DNA of 64,000 bases from Streptomyces sp. TRM68367 (GCF_014495685.1 NZ_JACTVI010000017.1:54082-118081), one strand, 5' to 3'. Positions 25,755 to 35,003 are shown, counted from the first letter of the stretch. Notes: generated by a model not told the origin, from the sequence alone. Numbers and translations: made by a program.

Positions 25755-26444
25755 CTAGGAAGCGAGGCTCATGAGCCGGGCGGCGAGGCTGCTGAAGGGC
25801 CCGTCGGCCGGCTCGTCCTTGATCATGCGGCGCAGCAGCGCACCCATCTCCTCGTCGTAGGCGGCGCTCACGGTGGCCAGCGCGGCGAAGTCGTGCACGA
25901 GCTGCATCTCCAGCTCGGCGCGCGGGATGCGTCGGCCGTCCAGCCAGATCAGTGCCGTCGACTCGGCGAGCGAGATCCAGGAGCGGACGACCAGTTCCAG
26001 TCGCGCGGGCGGATTCTCCACGCCCAGATGCGAAAGAATCTGGACATACGCGGCCTGGCGTACGGAGTCGATGAGCGCGTTGGTCGTGGAGGAGCCAACT
26101 GCCGGGCCGCCGCGCATCAGCGCCGCGAAACCGGGGCCGTGCTCGTCCACGAAGTCGAAGAACCGGCGCATCATGCGCAGCAGCCGCGCCCCCAGCGGAC
26201 CGTCCTTCGGCTCCACGAACCGGGCCGCCAGATCGTCCGAGGCACGTTTCAACGCGGCCTCGTACAGGCTGAGTTTGCCGGGAAAGTAGTGGTAGACCAG
26301 CGGGCGCGAGATGCCCGCGGCCGACGCTATCTCGTCGATGGAGACCTCGTCGGGCGAGCGGCGGCTGAACAGTTCGAGGGCGACGCCGATCAACTGCTGC
26401 CGCCGCTCCTCGACTCCCATTCTGCGGCGTACCCCGGTAGTCAT
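25755..26444 (-). CDS. TetR-family transcriptional regulator
   Basis: A 229-residue repressor with a clear N-terminal DNA-binding domain (RRQQLIGVALELFSRR near 14-29; IDEIASAAGISRPLVYHYFP near 36-55) and a mostly helical ligand domain. LVYHYFPGKLSLYEAA is the usual end of the DNA-binding region. There is no partner gene next to it, and the region upstream shows only a possible gene remnant, so the target is unknown. Confidence 0.92.
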   Translation of the reverse strand: MTTGVRRRMGVEERRQQLIGVALELFSRRSPDEVSIDEIASAAGISRPLVYHYFPGKLSLYEAALKRASDDLAARFVEPKDGPLGARLLRMMRRFFDFVDEHGPGFAALMRGGPAVGSSTTNALIDSVRQAAYVQILSHLGVENPPARLELVVRSWISLAESTALIWLDGRRIPRAELEMQLVHDFAALATVSAAYDEEMGALLRRMIKDEPADGPFSSLAARLMSLAS

Positions 26445-26505
26445 GCGAACACCTTACCGATCGAATCCGGCCCCGAAACGACCGGACAGGACATCGGTGT
26501 TCACA

Positions 26506-26721
26506 TCAAACGTCACATATCCAGTGCAAGTCGATCACCGCGTGCCCGGGAGACAGAAGCCCCGGAAGACTGCCCGGCCGCCGGCGCGGGCGGCCCGGCG
26601 GCAGGGTGCGGGCGGCCAGCAGCTTCTCGAGGAGCCGGTCGACCTGGGCCGTGTACGGCGTCGGATCGAGCCCCAGCTCCCGCAGGTGCGGCAGCACCAC
26701 GTCGTGCGCCTGCGAGTGCAT
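26506..26721 (-). other. Possible C-terminal gene remnant, unrecognised
   Basis: A frame of 71 codons has strong Streptomyces codon bias: MHSQAHDVVLPHLRELGLDP then YTAQVDRLLEKLLAARTLPP. The helix-rich middle looks like real protein, but there is no ribosome site and no recognised family, and the following 26 residues look random. The next gene ends only 29 bases upstream. It may be the tail of a deleted gene or a small gene I do not know. Confidence 0.25.
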
Positions 26722-26750
26722 CGCCACGCTGCTGTCAACAACCCCGGTGT

Positions 26751-28670
26751 CTACCGCAGCCCACTGATCGACCTTCCGTCCTCCAGGGTCCCCTTCAGCA
26801 CGGCCTGAGCCCCCTGCTTCGCCCGCTCCGCCAGCAAATGGCCCTGAACGCTCGCCTCGACCCCACCCGTCGTCCGGATCGACTCCGTGTCGCGGCTGCC
26901 GGCCGCCAGCAGGTACCAGGACCCCGCCGCCGACTTCCACAGCACCCCGGCCAGTACCTGCGGATCCCGCGCACCGCACGCCGTGACGTGCTCGGCCTTC
27001 GCCGCCACCGCCCCGTACCGGCCGCCCGGCGTGTGGAACTGGGCCAGCACCCGTTCTCCGCCGCCCCGCCAGGTCTCCGCCCGCGTGCACACCCACGCCG
27101 CAGACCCGCTCGCGTCCGGCAGCGGCTGCTCGGCGTACGCCCACGCGTTCACCGACCGCACCCCCGCGGACCGCATCGCGCCCAGCGAGCAGGCATACGG
27201 CGCCCAGGTGCGTTGCGCCTCCGCGCCGGAGGCGTCCTTCGCGGAGCCGGGCCGGCCCGCGGTGAGGCGGGCCGGGACCAGCTCGCCGAGGTCGGTCAGC
27301 AGCCACGTGCCCCTGCCGTCGGTCAGCTGGAGCACGTTCCACGACGTGCACGTGCCGCCGCGCAGGGCGGGGCTGGCCAGCGGTGCGGTGACCCCGTCGG
27401 TCAGCCCCAGGTCCATCGCCCCGGAGCCCGGCTTCATCAGGTCCCGCGCGGCCACTTTCGTCACCCAGGGCGCCGTCAGATAGCGGACGTTGCCGTCGGC
27501 CCGGTCCAGCACCATCGCGCTCGCCTCGGCCCGGCCCGCGCCGTCGACCCGCGCGAAGTCGAGGGCGGCGCCCTGCGTGCCGGCCTTCGGCTCGGCGTAG
27601 CGGGCGATGCGCAGACCGTCGTAGAAGATCACCAGGCGGGCGTTGCCGACGGTCCCGGCGTACAGCAACTGGGGCGGTCCGGAGGGGCCGCCGGACGCGG
27701 TTCCGGGGGTCGCCGAGACCTGGACCGTCTTGCCGGGGCGGGCCCAGACAGCGAGGGCGCGGCGCAGCAGGGCCGTGTCGCCGGTGAGGTCACCACGGGC
27801 CGGCCACACGGAGAAGTCGGTGCGCGCCGAGGTCCGCCATGCGGTGGGGGAGACCTTGACCAGCCGGCCCGGATCGAGGGCTGCCTCGGTGGCCGGGTTC
27901 TGCGCGTACACCGGCGCGGCGGCGCCGTCCGGGCCCCAGCCCTCGCCGGGCAGGCCGAGCAGCGCCCCGCACACGACGAGCGCCGCCCCGGCGGCCAGCG
28001 CGGCCTTGGTGTGCTGCCTGCGCCGCATCAGGTCGGTGGGCCGGGCCTGGAGAGAGCAGGCGTCGAACTCGGGGGAGTCCAGGAGCCGGTACTGCGCGGG
28101 CACCTCGTCGGCCGCGCGCAGCGCCGCGTCCACGTCGGAGACGCCTGCGGCCGTCAGGACCTGGCGTACGTCACCGTCCGGGAGCTTCTCCAAGCCCCGC
28201 AGCACATACGCGGCGCGGGCCGGGCCGGACAGCGCCGACAGTTGCTGGTCCAGGGCGAGCTCATGGGCGCCGCCCGAGCGCGGGAACAGGCGCAGCCCCC
28301 ACACCTGGGGCAGCACCGGCGGCAGCTGGGCCCGCCTGGGCCAACCCCGGCGCCACGGCGGCAGGCCCGCTGCCAGTGCCGTACGCAGGACCCTGAGGCG
28401 GACGAAGGCGTAGCCCGGGTCGCCGTCGCGGCCGGTCGACTGGGCCGGGATCACGGGCGTCGCGGTGCGGCCCCGGGGCAGTGCGCGCTGGGTGAGGGCG
28501 TGCGCGGTCAGCACCCGGCGGCCCCGGCCGAGGGTCGGCGGCAGCACCAGGTAGGCGAGCCGGACGAGCCGCGGATAGTGCTCGACGAGGGCGGCCTCGG
28601 CCTGGTCGACATCGACGACCGGGTCGGTGGCGGAGGGCGCGGGGTGCGGGGCGACATCCTGTGACTGCAC
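26751..28670 (-). CDS. Sigma-like domain fused to a membrane-anchored extracytoplasmic protein
   Basis: A 639-residue protein. Residues about 20-190 resemble a degenerate sigma-70 factor: LVEHYPRLVRLAYLVLPPTL recalls region 2, and LSALSGPARAAYVLRGLEKL plus a helix-turn-helix-like VRQVLTAAGVSDVDAALRA recall region 4. One transmembrane segment follows (AALAAGAALVVCGALLGLPG, about residues 220-240), then a 390-residue outer domain of unknown function rich in beta-prone stretches. The start is GTG. Whether it still binds DNA or RNA polymerase is unknown; it could link an outside signal to transcription. Confidence 0.8.
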   Translation of the reverse strand: MQSQDVAPHPAPSATDPVVDVDQAEAALVEHYPRLVRLAYLVLPPTLGRGRRVLTAHALTQRALPRGRTATPVIPAQSTGRDGDPGYAFVRLRVLRTALAAGLPPWRRGWPRRAQLPPVLPQVWGLRLFPRSGGAHELALDQQLSALSGPARAAYVLRGLEKLPDGDVRQVLTAAGVSDVDAALRAADEVPAQYRLLDSPEFDACSLQARPTDLMRRRQHTKAALAAGAALVVCGALLGLPGEGWGPDGAAAPVYAQNPATEAALDPGRLVKVSPTAWRTSARTDFSVWPARGDLTGDTALLRRALAVWARPGKTVQVSATPGTASGGPSGPPQLLYAGTVGNARLVIFYDGLRIARYAEPKAGTQGAALDFARVDGAGRAEASAMVLDRADGNVRYLTAPWVTKVAARDLMKPGSGAMDLGLTDGVTAPLASPALRGGTCTSWNVLQLTDGRGTWLLTDLGELVPARLTAGRPGSAKDASGAEAQRTWAPYACSLGAMRSAGVRSVNAWAYAEQPLPDASGSAAWVCTRAETWRGGGERVLAQFHTPGGRYGAVAAKAEHVTACGARDPQVLAGVLWKSAAGSWYLLAAGSRDTESIRTTGGVEASVQGHLLAERAKQGAQAVLKGTLEDGRSISGLR

Positions 28671-28736
28671 GTTCAGCAGAACGAGCGAACCGTGCGTTGG
28701 TCACCGCCACCCGGGCGGGCATGGTGCAAGGACGCC

Positions 28737-28993
28737 TTAGGCCCCGGCCTGTCGCTCCGGCTCGACCAGCAGCCGTGCGCAGTTCGCCATCGACCGCTGG
28801 TAGCGGGGCAGGTGCGGCGCGAGCGCGCCCAGTACGAGCGACAGTCCTTCGCGGTCCCGGCCGAGGCTGGACAGACACAGCGCGAGCGTGGCGCGTACGG
28901 CGTCGTCCAGCTCGTCCGGGGGCGCGTCCAGCTCGGGCGTCAGTCGAAGGTCGCCCAGGCGGCGGCCACCCGATCTTCCCAGTCCTGGTTCAC
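28737..28993 (-). pseudogene. Internally deleted tetratrico-type small protein gene
   Basis: A GTG at 28993 with GAAGGT 6 bases upstream starts VNQDWEDRVAAAWATFD and stops at once. The adjacent frame then carries TPELDAPPDELDDAVRATLA, LCLSSLGRDREGLSLVLGAL and APHLPRYQRSMANCARLLVE. Intact Streptomyces proteins of this kind have about 120 residues with both ends and a TPR-like middle; here the middle is missing and the frame changes. It is read as an out-of-frame deletion. Confidence 0.65.
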
Positions 28994-29126
28994 CGGGATA
29001 CCTTCGCACGCCAGTCCCCCGTCGCACCGCCGTATTGAGTGCTGCACGCCCCGCAGCCGTATCGAAGGCGAGGGCCCCTTGCCGGGGCTCCGTGCGGCAT
29101 GTCGCCGGAAGGGACCGGAGGAACAC

Positions 29127-29600
29127 ATGAGAGTGACACGGGCGATGCTCCCGCTGGCCGGCGCGGCGGCGGTACTGGCGCTGGCGGGCTGCGGATCCGG
29201 CGGGAAGGGCGAGGCGGCCGTGCCCGAGACGGCGACCGGCAGCCTGGAGCACCTGGCGGCCGAGGCGAAGTGCAGGCCGGACATGCAGACCGACGCCGAC
29301 ACGATCCGCCAGGCCATCTGCAAGTACGGCAAGGAGAAGTACATCCTCGCCACCTTCTCCACCGATCGCGGCCAGCGCGAGTGGATCAACACCGCCAAGG
29401 ACTACGGCGGCTACTACCTCGTCGGCCGCAAGTGGGTCGCCGTCGGCCACCAGGACGTCGTGGGAGACCTGCGCGGCACGCTCGGCGGGACGCTGGAGAT
29501 CGGCAAGGACCACTCCGGCCACTCGTCGGACGGCAGTGAGGGGCACAAGTCGAGCGGCGGTGCGGGGCACTCGGCCACGCACGCCGGTCACAACGGCTGA
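29127..29600 (+). CDS. Secreted lipoprotein
   Basis: A 157-residue exported lipoprotein. The signal peptide ends in the lipobox ALAGC at residues 18-22, so Cys22 would be lipidated. The mature part has a small domain with two Cys (AAEAKCRPDMQTDADTIRQA, ICKYGKEKYILATF) and ends in a Gly/Ser/His-rich tail (HSGHSSDGSEGHKSSGG). GGAGGAA lies just before the ATG. The function is unknown; the His-rich tail could bind metal, which is only a guess. Confidence 0.85.
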   Translation: MRVTRAMLPLAGAAAVLALAGCGSGGKGEAAVPETATGSLEHLAAEAKCRPDMQTDADTIRQAICKYGKEKYILATFSTDRGQREWINTAKDYGGYYLVGRKWVAVGHQDVVGDLRGTLGGTLEIGKDHSGHSSDGSEGHKSSGGAGHSATHAGHNG

Positions 29601-29631
29601 CCGCGCCGGGCTTTTCGCCCGGGCATGCGAA

Positions 29632-29662
29632 AGGCGGCCGGTGGGAAATCCACCGGCCGCCT
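29632..29662. terminator. Bidirectional terminator
   Basis: AGGCGGCCGGTGG (29632-29644) pairs with its exact complement at 29650-29662 across a 5-base loop between two convergent genes, so it can end both transcripts. Confidence 0.85.
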
Positions 29663-29688
29663 CTCTCGTGGCGTCACCGCCTAGTGCG

Positions 29689-31263
29689 TCACTGGCAGTC
29701 CTGGCCGCTGTTGATGCACTCGACCGCCTGGTTCATCACGTTCTCGTCCATGACGTTGATGAAGTCGTTGTGGTCGGTGATCGGCTTGTGCAGCTGCTCC
29801 GGGAAGCCGTCCACCGCGTACGGGTTCTGCACCTGCCCGTTCTCGATGGTCGTGGCCGACACGTCGTAGACCAGCCGGACCTGCAGCTGCGGGATCGCTT
29901 GGAAGCCGTCCGGGCAGCTGCCGTCCTCCTGGACGAAGGCGACGTGGTCACGGTGGTTGGCGCTGTCGATGTTCTGGCCGTCCCAGCAGCTCTGGAAGTT
30001 GGACGTCCGCACCAGGTTGCTGCCCTGGGGGCAGACCGGGTACTTGTCCGTCAGCTGCACCTTGTCCTCGAAGCCGGTGCAGCTCAGGGCCACGTTGGCG
30101 TTCGCGTCGCCGTTGGTGAAGGCCTTGGCGTCACCGGTGATGATGCGCAGGAACTTCGGCATCGCGACGACGTCGCCCTGCTTGCTGCCGACATACTTGA
30201 TGTCGGCCTCCTCGGCCTGCAGGATCTTGCCGACGTTGCCCTCGGCGCCACCGCCGGCGTCGTTGGCGTCGAACTCGTCGGTGCCGTCCTGGAGACGCAG
30301 CACGGGCCAGTAGTAGGTGGACTTGTCACCCTGGTTCTGGCAGGTGGTGTCCCCGTTGGCCAGGTCCTCGTCGCTGGCGAAGGCGTCGGTGGCCTGGTTG
30401 CCGACGTAGTCGTGCGTGTGGTGCGCGCCGTTGTCGACACCCGGGGCGACGATCAGGTTGTCGGTGTTGAACACGTTGTTCTCGTTGACACCGCAGGACG
30501 TGCTGAAGGAGCCCGTCGAGCCGCTGTCGCCGTTCGCCGCGAACCCGTTCCCGTTCGACTTGTCGATGTTGGGCTGGACCTGGGTGATGTCGACGAAGTC
30601 CTCGTTCGCCGGGCCGTTGCCGGCCTGGCCGCCGTTGCCCTCGGGCACCGGGTCCAGACCGTTGTCCTGATCCTGTTCACCCCCCTGGTCCTGACCGTTG
30701 TCCTGGCCCTGGTCCTGACCGTCGTTGTTCTGGCCGTCGCCGCCGTTGCCGCCGTCGCCGCCGTCGCCGCCGTTGCCGTCGTTGGCCTCCGCCTGGTCGG
30801 CTGCCATGCCCTGGCACTCGGCGAGCTGCTGCAGGTCGGGAGCTTGCCCGCCCGCACGCCGGATGTTGATCTCGATCCGGTCGAGCGCGGCGGTCCGCTT
30901 GGACTTCAGCGGGCCGAGGATCGCGTTCTGGACGAAGCCCGGGTCACCCTCCTGCGCCTGACGCGTGGAGGCGAGCCGCGAGTAGGCCTCGGTGATCTGC
31001 TGGTCGAGGTTTGCCAGCTCCTTGTCGACTCCGGCGCGCGCGCCCTCCGGCACGTAGTTCAGCTGCTGACCGACGTCCGGGCACTGGATGGTGGCCATCT
31101 GCGCGCCTGCGGCCTTGGTCTGGCCCTGCGCCGAGTTCTCCTCGTGCGCGGAGGCATAGAAGTTCGCCCAGATCAGCCCGCCCCCACCGAGCGCTAGGGC
31201 CGCCGATGCGGCTATGGCCTTGGTGGCCAGCGGCGTACGGCGTTTTCTTGTGTTGCGTCCCAT
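29689..31263 (-). CDS. Secreted DUF1996 protein
   Basis: A 524-residue exported protein. An N-terminal signal region ([20 protein letters not shown]) precedes a helical domain to about residue 160, then a low-complexity linker of Asn, Gly, Asp and Gln repeats (about 165-225), then a DUF1996 domain: [20 protein letters not shown] opens it and [19 protein letters not shown] is the conserved His/Cys core. The domain occurs in fungal and actinobacterial secreted proteins of unknown role. It may be a surface or wall-associated protein. Confidence 0.87.
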   Translation of the reverse strand: MGRNTRKRRTPLATKAIAASAALALGGGGLIWANFYASAHEENSAQGQTKAAGAQMATIQCPDVGQQLNYVPEGARAGVDKELANLDQQITEAYSRLASTRQAQEGDPGFVQNAILGPLKSKRTAALDRIEINIRRAGGQAPDLQQLAECQGMAADQAEANDGNGGDGGDGGNGGDGQNNDGQDQGQDNGQDQGGEQDQDNGLDPVPEGNGGQAGNGPANEDFVDITQVQPNIDKSNGNGFAANGDSGSTGSFSTSCGVNENNVFNTDNLIVAPGVDNGAHHTHDYVGNQATDAFASDEDLANGDTTCQNQGDKSTYYWPVLRLQDGTDEFDANDAGGGAEGNVGKILQAEEADIKYVGSKQGDVVAMPKFLRIITGDAKAFTNGDANANVALSCTGFEDKVQLTDKYPVCPQGSNLVRTSNFQSCWDGQNIDSANHRDHVAFVQEDGSCPDGFQAIPQLQVRLVYDVSATTIENGQVQNPYAVDGFPEQLHKPITDHNDFINVMDENVMNQAVECINSGQDCQ

Positions 31264-31477
31264 GGAACTCCTCTGACTTCCTTGCGGGGCATCCCTTGCG
31301 GGGCATCGAGGCGCCCGACAGGAGTGAAGCGGCGCCCTTCCATACGGAGCCCGTCCCAGAGGTGTTCAGCCGTCCCGGAAATTGTTGAGAGATTCGTGAG
31401 TGTCCTGTGGTTTCAACAGCCTCTGAAATAGCGCGAGTTGCCGACCGCCCACCGGGGGTGAAGCAGCGGGGGTGTCT

Positions 31478-32131
31478 TCACCGGCCCTGGTCGAGATAGG
31501 CGAGAACCGCCAGCACGCGCCGGTTGTCGTCGTCCGAGACCTCAAGTCCCAGTTTGGCGAAGATGTTCGCGGTGTGTTTGGCGATCGCCCGTTCCGTGAC
31601 GACCAGTTTCCCGGCGATCGCCGCGTTGGACCGCCCCTGCGCCATCAGCTCCAGCACCTCCAGCTCCCGGGGCGTCAGGCGCGCCGGCGGCTGGCCGTCG
31701 GCTGCCCGCCGGGTCAGCAGCTGCTGGATGACCTGCGGATCCATCGCCGTACCGCCCGCCGCGACCCGCCGTACGGCGTCCACGAACTGCTCCGCGTCGA
31801 ACACCCGGTCCTTGAGCAGATAGCCGATCCCGCCGCTGCCGTCGGCGAGCAACTCGCGCGCGTACAGCTGCTCCACGTGCTGCGAGAGCACCAGCACCGG
31901 AAGGCCCGGCCGGTCCCGGCGGGCCCGGAGCGCGCACTGCAGCCCCTCGTCGGTGTGCGTGGGCGGCAGCCGGACGTCCACGACGGCGACGTCCGGCTCC
32001 AGTTCGGCCAGCGCCCGGTCCAGCTCGGGCCCGGACTCGACGGCCGCGGCGATCTGGACGTCGTGGGCCTCGAGGAGCCGGACGAGTCCGTCGCGCAGCA
32101 GGAACAGGTCTTCGGCTAGGACAACGCGCAA
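31478..32131 (-). CDS. NarL/FixJ-family response regulator
   Basis: A 217-residue two-component regulator. The receiver has RVVLAEDLFLLRDGLVRLLE at its start, the phosphoacceptor in DVAVVDVRLPP (near residue 52) and the conserved Lys in YLLKDRV. The LuxR-type HTH is LTPRELEVLELMAQGRSNAA with KHTANIFAKLGL. The likely start is TTG at 32131, 5 to 6 bases after GGAG, 16 bases inside the end of the sensor kinase gene, so the two are translationally coupled. Its targets are unknown. Confidence 0.93.
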   Translation of the reverse strand: MRVVLAEDLFLLRDGLVRLLEAHDVQIAAAVESGPELDRALAELEPDVAVVDVRLPPTHTDEGLQCALRARRDRPGLPVLVLSQHVEQLYARELLADGSGGIGYLLKDRVFDAEQFVDAVRRVAAGGTAMDPQVIQQLLTRRAADGQPPARLTPRELEVLELMAQGRSNAAIAGKLVVTERAIAKHTANIFAKLGLEVSDDDNRRVLAVLAYLDQGR

Positions 32132-33381
32132 GGAATCTCCATGGTGACCATGGTGGGGCCGCCTGCTGGGCTGCTGACGGCCAGAACGCCGTCGAATGTA
32201 CCCAGTCGCCGCTCCACCCCGGCCAGTCCCGAGCCGGCCCCGATCACCGCGCCGCCCTTGCCGTTGTCCGTGACGGCCACCCGCAGCATGCCGTCGGTGT
32301 GGTGGACGTCGACCCAGACCCGGTCGGCGTCCGCGTGCTTGACCGCGTTGGTGAACACCTCGCTGACCGCGAAGTAGGCCGCCGACTCCACGGGTTCCTC
32401 CGCCCGCCCGGGCAGTTCCACGTCCACCTCCGTGGCCACCGGCAGCCGCAGCGCCAGCGCCTTCACGGCGTCCCCGAGCCCGCGTTCGGCCAGCACCGGC
32501 GGGTGGATGCCGCGCACCAGCGCGCGCAGCTCGGTCAGGGCCTCGACGGAGGACTTTCGGGCCTGCGCCACCAGCTCCCTGGCCTTGGCCGGGTCCTTGT
32601 CGAGCAGCGCCTCGATGGTGCCGAGATCCATGCCCACCGCGACCAGCCGGGCCTGCGCCCCGTCGTGCAGGTCCCGCTCGATGCGGCGCAGTTCGGCGGC
32701 GGAGACGTCGACGGCGTCCCAGCGCGTCTCGGTCAGCACGCGGACCCGCTCGGTCAGCTCGCCCTGGCTGGAGCCGAGGACCGCCTTGGTGAGCCGGAAG
32801 TGGACCTCCAGCAGGCGCGGGGTGACGAAGTGCGCGAGCAGGAGCAGTGCGAGGGCCAGGACGCCGGCGCCGAACGCGGTCCCTGGGTCGCTGACCGGCA
32901 CGAAGCCGTACCAGTACGTGCCGCTGTCCGCGAGCACCCGCCACAGCCCGGCCGCGATCGCGAACCCCTCCAGGGGGTACAGGAACAGCGCGGCCGGCAG
33001 CAGCGCGGTGACGAACCCGAGCGTCATGTCGAGCGGCAGCCACCGCAGATCCCGCCAGGTCGCCGCGTCGCCCAGCATCCCGAACGTGCGCCCCCACGGG
33101 GTGGCGTCCTTCGGCAGCGGCCGGTACGCCGGCGGGGTCCGCACCCCGGCCCACTCGGCCGCGAGCACCCGCCGCCAGTTGGCGAAGTTCCGCACGCCGG
33201 TCAGTACGTACGGCGTGGTGACGATGCCGACGCCGATCGGGATGAGCGCGATCGACACGACGGACAGCACGAACAACACCACCGCCCCCGGCAGCGACAC
33301 CAGCGCCAGCGCCAGCCCCCGCAGCGCCGCGAGTCCGGCGCCCTTCACACGGCCGTTGTCACTCTTCGACACCATGTCCAT
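32116..33381 (-). CDS. DegS-type sensor histidine kinase
   Basis: A 421-residue membrane kinase. Residues about 15-215 are a sensor domain with four to five hydrophobic segments. The HisKA_3 dimerisation helix carries the phospho-His in RRIERDLHDGAQARLVAVGM, and the ATPase domain has VSEVFTNAVKHADADRVWV and VTDNGKGG. It phosphorylates the overlapping NarL-type regulator. The ATG at 33381 is chosen because the preceding codons look non-coding; 33375 is an alternative. The signal sensed is unknown. Confidence 0.93.
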   Translation of the reverse strand: MDMVSKSDNGRVKGAGLAALRGLALALVSLPGAVVLFVLSVVSIALIPIGVGIVTTPYVLTGVRNFANWRRVLAAEWAGVRTPPAYRPLPKDATPWGRTFGMLGDAATWRDLRWLPLDMTLGFVTALLPAALFLYPLEGFAIAAGLWRVLADSGTYWYGFVPVSDPGTAFGAGVLALALLLLAHFVTPRLLEVHFRLTKAVLGSSQGELTERVRVLTETRWDAVDVSAAELRRIERDLHDGAQARLVAVGMDLGTIEALLDKDPAKARELVAQARKSSVEALTELRALVRGIHPPVLAERGLGDAVKALALRLPVATEVDVELPGRAEEPVESAAYFAVSEVFTNAVKHADADRVWVDVHHTDGMLRVAVTDNGKGGAVIGAGSGLAGVERRLGTFDGVLAVSSPAGGPTMVTMEIPCALS

Positions 33382-33510
33382 GGCGCAAGTCTCGCGAAGG
33401 CGGGGCCGCGGGTCACGGGGGCGAAGCCCCGGATCAGGGGGTGGTGTCAGGTACACCCCGGCGGCTATACGCCTCGGGCGACGGCGGGGTCCTGCACCGC
33501 CGGTCGGCGG

Positions 33511-33860
33511 TCAGCCGTACATCCCGGCTGCGAGGGCCTCCGCCCCGGCGGCTGCGAGGTTAGGGGTCCTTGCACCCGGGGGCGGTGGCGAGACCCCCCG
33601 TTCCGGTGGCGAAGACCTACACCCCACGTACGTGTACCCGACCCGGCGCACGGTCTGGATCGCGTCCCGGTACTCGGCGCCCAGCTTGCGGAGCAGCCGG
33701 GCGATGTGGACGTCGACGGTGCGGCCGTCGCCCACATGGCCGTAGCCCCACCCCGTCCCGACCAACTGGTCGCGGGTGTGCACCCGGTCCGGGTGCGCGA
33801 CGAGATGGGCGAGCAGCTCGAACTCCAGGTAGGTCAGGTCGAGTCCCGCCCACCTCGGCG
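33511..33860 (-). pseudogene. Winged-helix (OmpR-type) regulator, N-terminally lost
   Basis: The winged-helix core of an OmpR/PhoB-type DNA-binding domain is present: LDLTYLEFELLAHLVAHPDR, VHTRDQLVGTGWGYGHVGDG and RTVDVHIARLLRKLGAEYRD, ending VGYTYVG. Directly upstream the frame breaks: VDTVQRTAEVGG, the natural preceding strand, is in another frame, and the long N-terminal region expected of Streptomyces proteins of this type is missing before glnII. The tail after YVG also reads past a probable old stop. It looks like a truncated, frameshifted gene. Confidence 0.65.
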
Positions 33861-33912
33861 GTGCGCTGCACGGTGTCGACCCGGATGAGGGAGCCGTGGT
33901 CACGAGCATGCG

Positions 33913-33945
33913 AAGGGGCGCCCACCACGAGGGTGGACGCCCCTT
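33913..33945 (-). terminator. Terminator of glnII
   Basis: AAGGGGCG (33913-33920) pairs with CGCCCCTT (33938-33945), and the stem continues inward as CCCACC with GGGTGG. It lies 17 bases beyond the glnII stop. Confidence 0.8.
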
Positions 33946-33962
33946 CCCACGAGTGGGACGGA

Positions 33963-35003
33963 TCAGACCTGGCCGGCCTTCTCCAGCGCGGAGCAGCAGG
34001 TGTCGACGAGCAGGCGGGTCACCACGTACGGGTCGACGTTGGCGTTCGGACGGCGGTCCTCGATGTAGCCCTTGCCGTCCTTCTCGACCTGCCACGGGAT
34101 ACGGACCGAGGCGCCGCGGTTGGAGACGCCGTAGGAGAACTTGTCCCACGGGGCGGTCTCGTGCAGACCGGTCAGGCGGTCGTCGATGCCGGAACCGTAG
34201 TTCTTGACGTGGTCGAGCGGCTTGGAGCCCTCGCCGAGCGACTCGCACGCAGTGGTGATCGCGGCATAGCCCTCGGGTCCTTCGCGCATCGCCTTCGTGG
34301 AGAAGTTGGTGTGCGCGCCGGCGCCGTTCCAGTCGCCCTTGACCGGTTTCGGGTCGAGGGTGGCGGCGATGCCGAAGTCCTCGGCGGTGCGGTAGAGCAG
34401 CCAGCGGGCCACCCACAGCTGGTCGGAGACCTCCAGCGGGGACAGCGGGCCGACCTGGAACTCCCACTGGCCGGGCATGACCTCGGCGTTGATGCCGGAC
34501 AGGCCCAGGCCCGCCTTCAGGCAGTTGTCCAGGTGGGCCTCGACCACGTCACGGCCGAAGATCTCGTCGGAGCCGACGCCGCAGTAGTAGCCGCCCTGCG
34601 GGGCCGGGAAGCCGCCCTTGGGGAAGCCCAGCGGGTAGCCGTCCTTGAAGAAGGTGTACTCCTGCTCGATGCCGAAGATCGGCTCCTGCGCGGCGAACTT
34701 CTCGGCGACCTCGGTCAGCGCGGCGCGGGTGTTGCTGGCGTGCGGGGTGAAGTCGATGTTCAGGACCTCGCACAGGACCAGCACGTCCTCGCCGCCGCGG
34801 ATCGGGTCCGGGCACGTGAAGACCGGCTTCAGCACACAGTCCGAGGCGTGGCCCTCGGCCTGGTTGGTGGAGGACCCGTCGAAGCCCCAGATCGGCAGCG
34901 CGTCGAGACCGGCGGGGGAGCCCGCGATGATCTTCGTCTTCGATCGCAGCTTGGCCGTCGGCTCGGTGCCGTCGATCCAGATGTACTCAGCCTTGAAGGT
35001 CAC
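33963..35003 (-). CDS. glnII: Glutamine synthetase II (eukaryotic type)
   Basis: GSII makes glutamine from glutamate, ammonia and ATP in the cytoplasm as a decameric or octameric enzyme, without adenylylation control. The 346-residue protein has ALPIWGFDGSSTNQAEGHAS, FGIEQEYTFFK, VMPGQWEFQVGP, GDWNGAGAHTNFSTKAMREG and the closing EDRRPNANVDPYVVTRLL. The start is taken as GTG at 35003, since GAAGGA sits 8 bases upstream and would overlap the alternative ATG at 35012. A GlnR-type box lies about 100 bases upstream, so it is probably induced in nitrogen limitation. Confidence 0.97.
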   Translation of the reverse strand: MTFKAEYIWIDGTEPTAKLRSKTKIIAGSPAGLDALPIWGFDGSSTNQAEGHASDCVLKPVFTCPDPIRGGEDVLVLCEVLNIDFTPHASNTRAALTEVAEKFAAQEPIFGIEQEYTFFKDGYPLGFPKGGFPAPQGGYYCGVGSDEIFGRDVVEAHLDNCLKAGLGLSGINAEVMPGQWEFQVGPLSPLEVSDQLWVARWLLYRTAEDFGIAATLDPKPVKGDWNGAGAHTNFSTKAMREGPEGYAAITTACESLGEGSKPLDHVKNYGSGIDDRLTGLHETAPWDKFSYGVSNRGASVRIPWQVEKDGKGYIEDRRPNANVDPYVVTRLLVDTCCSALEKAGQV

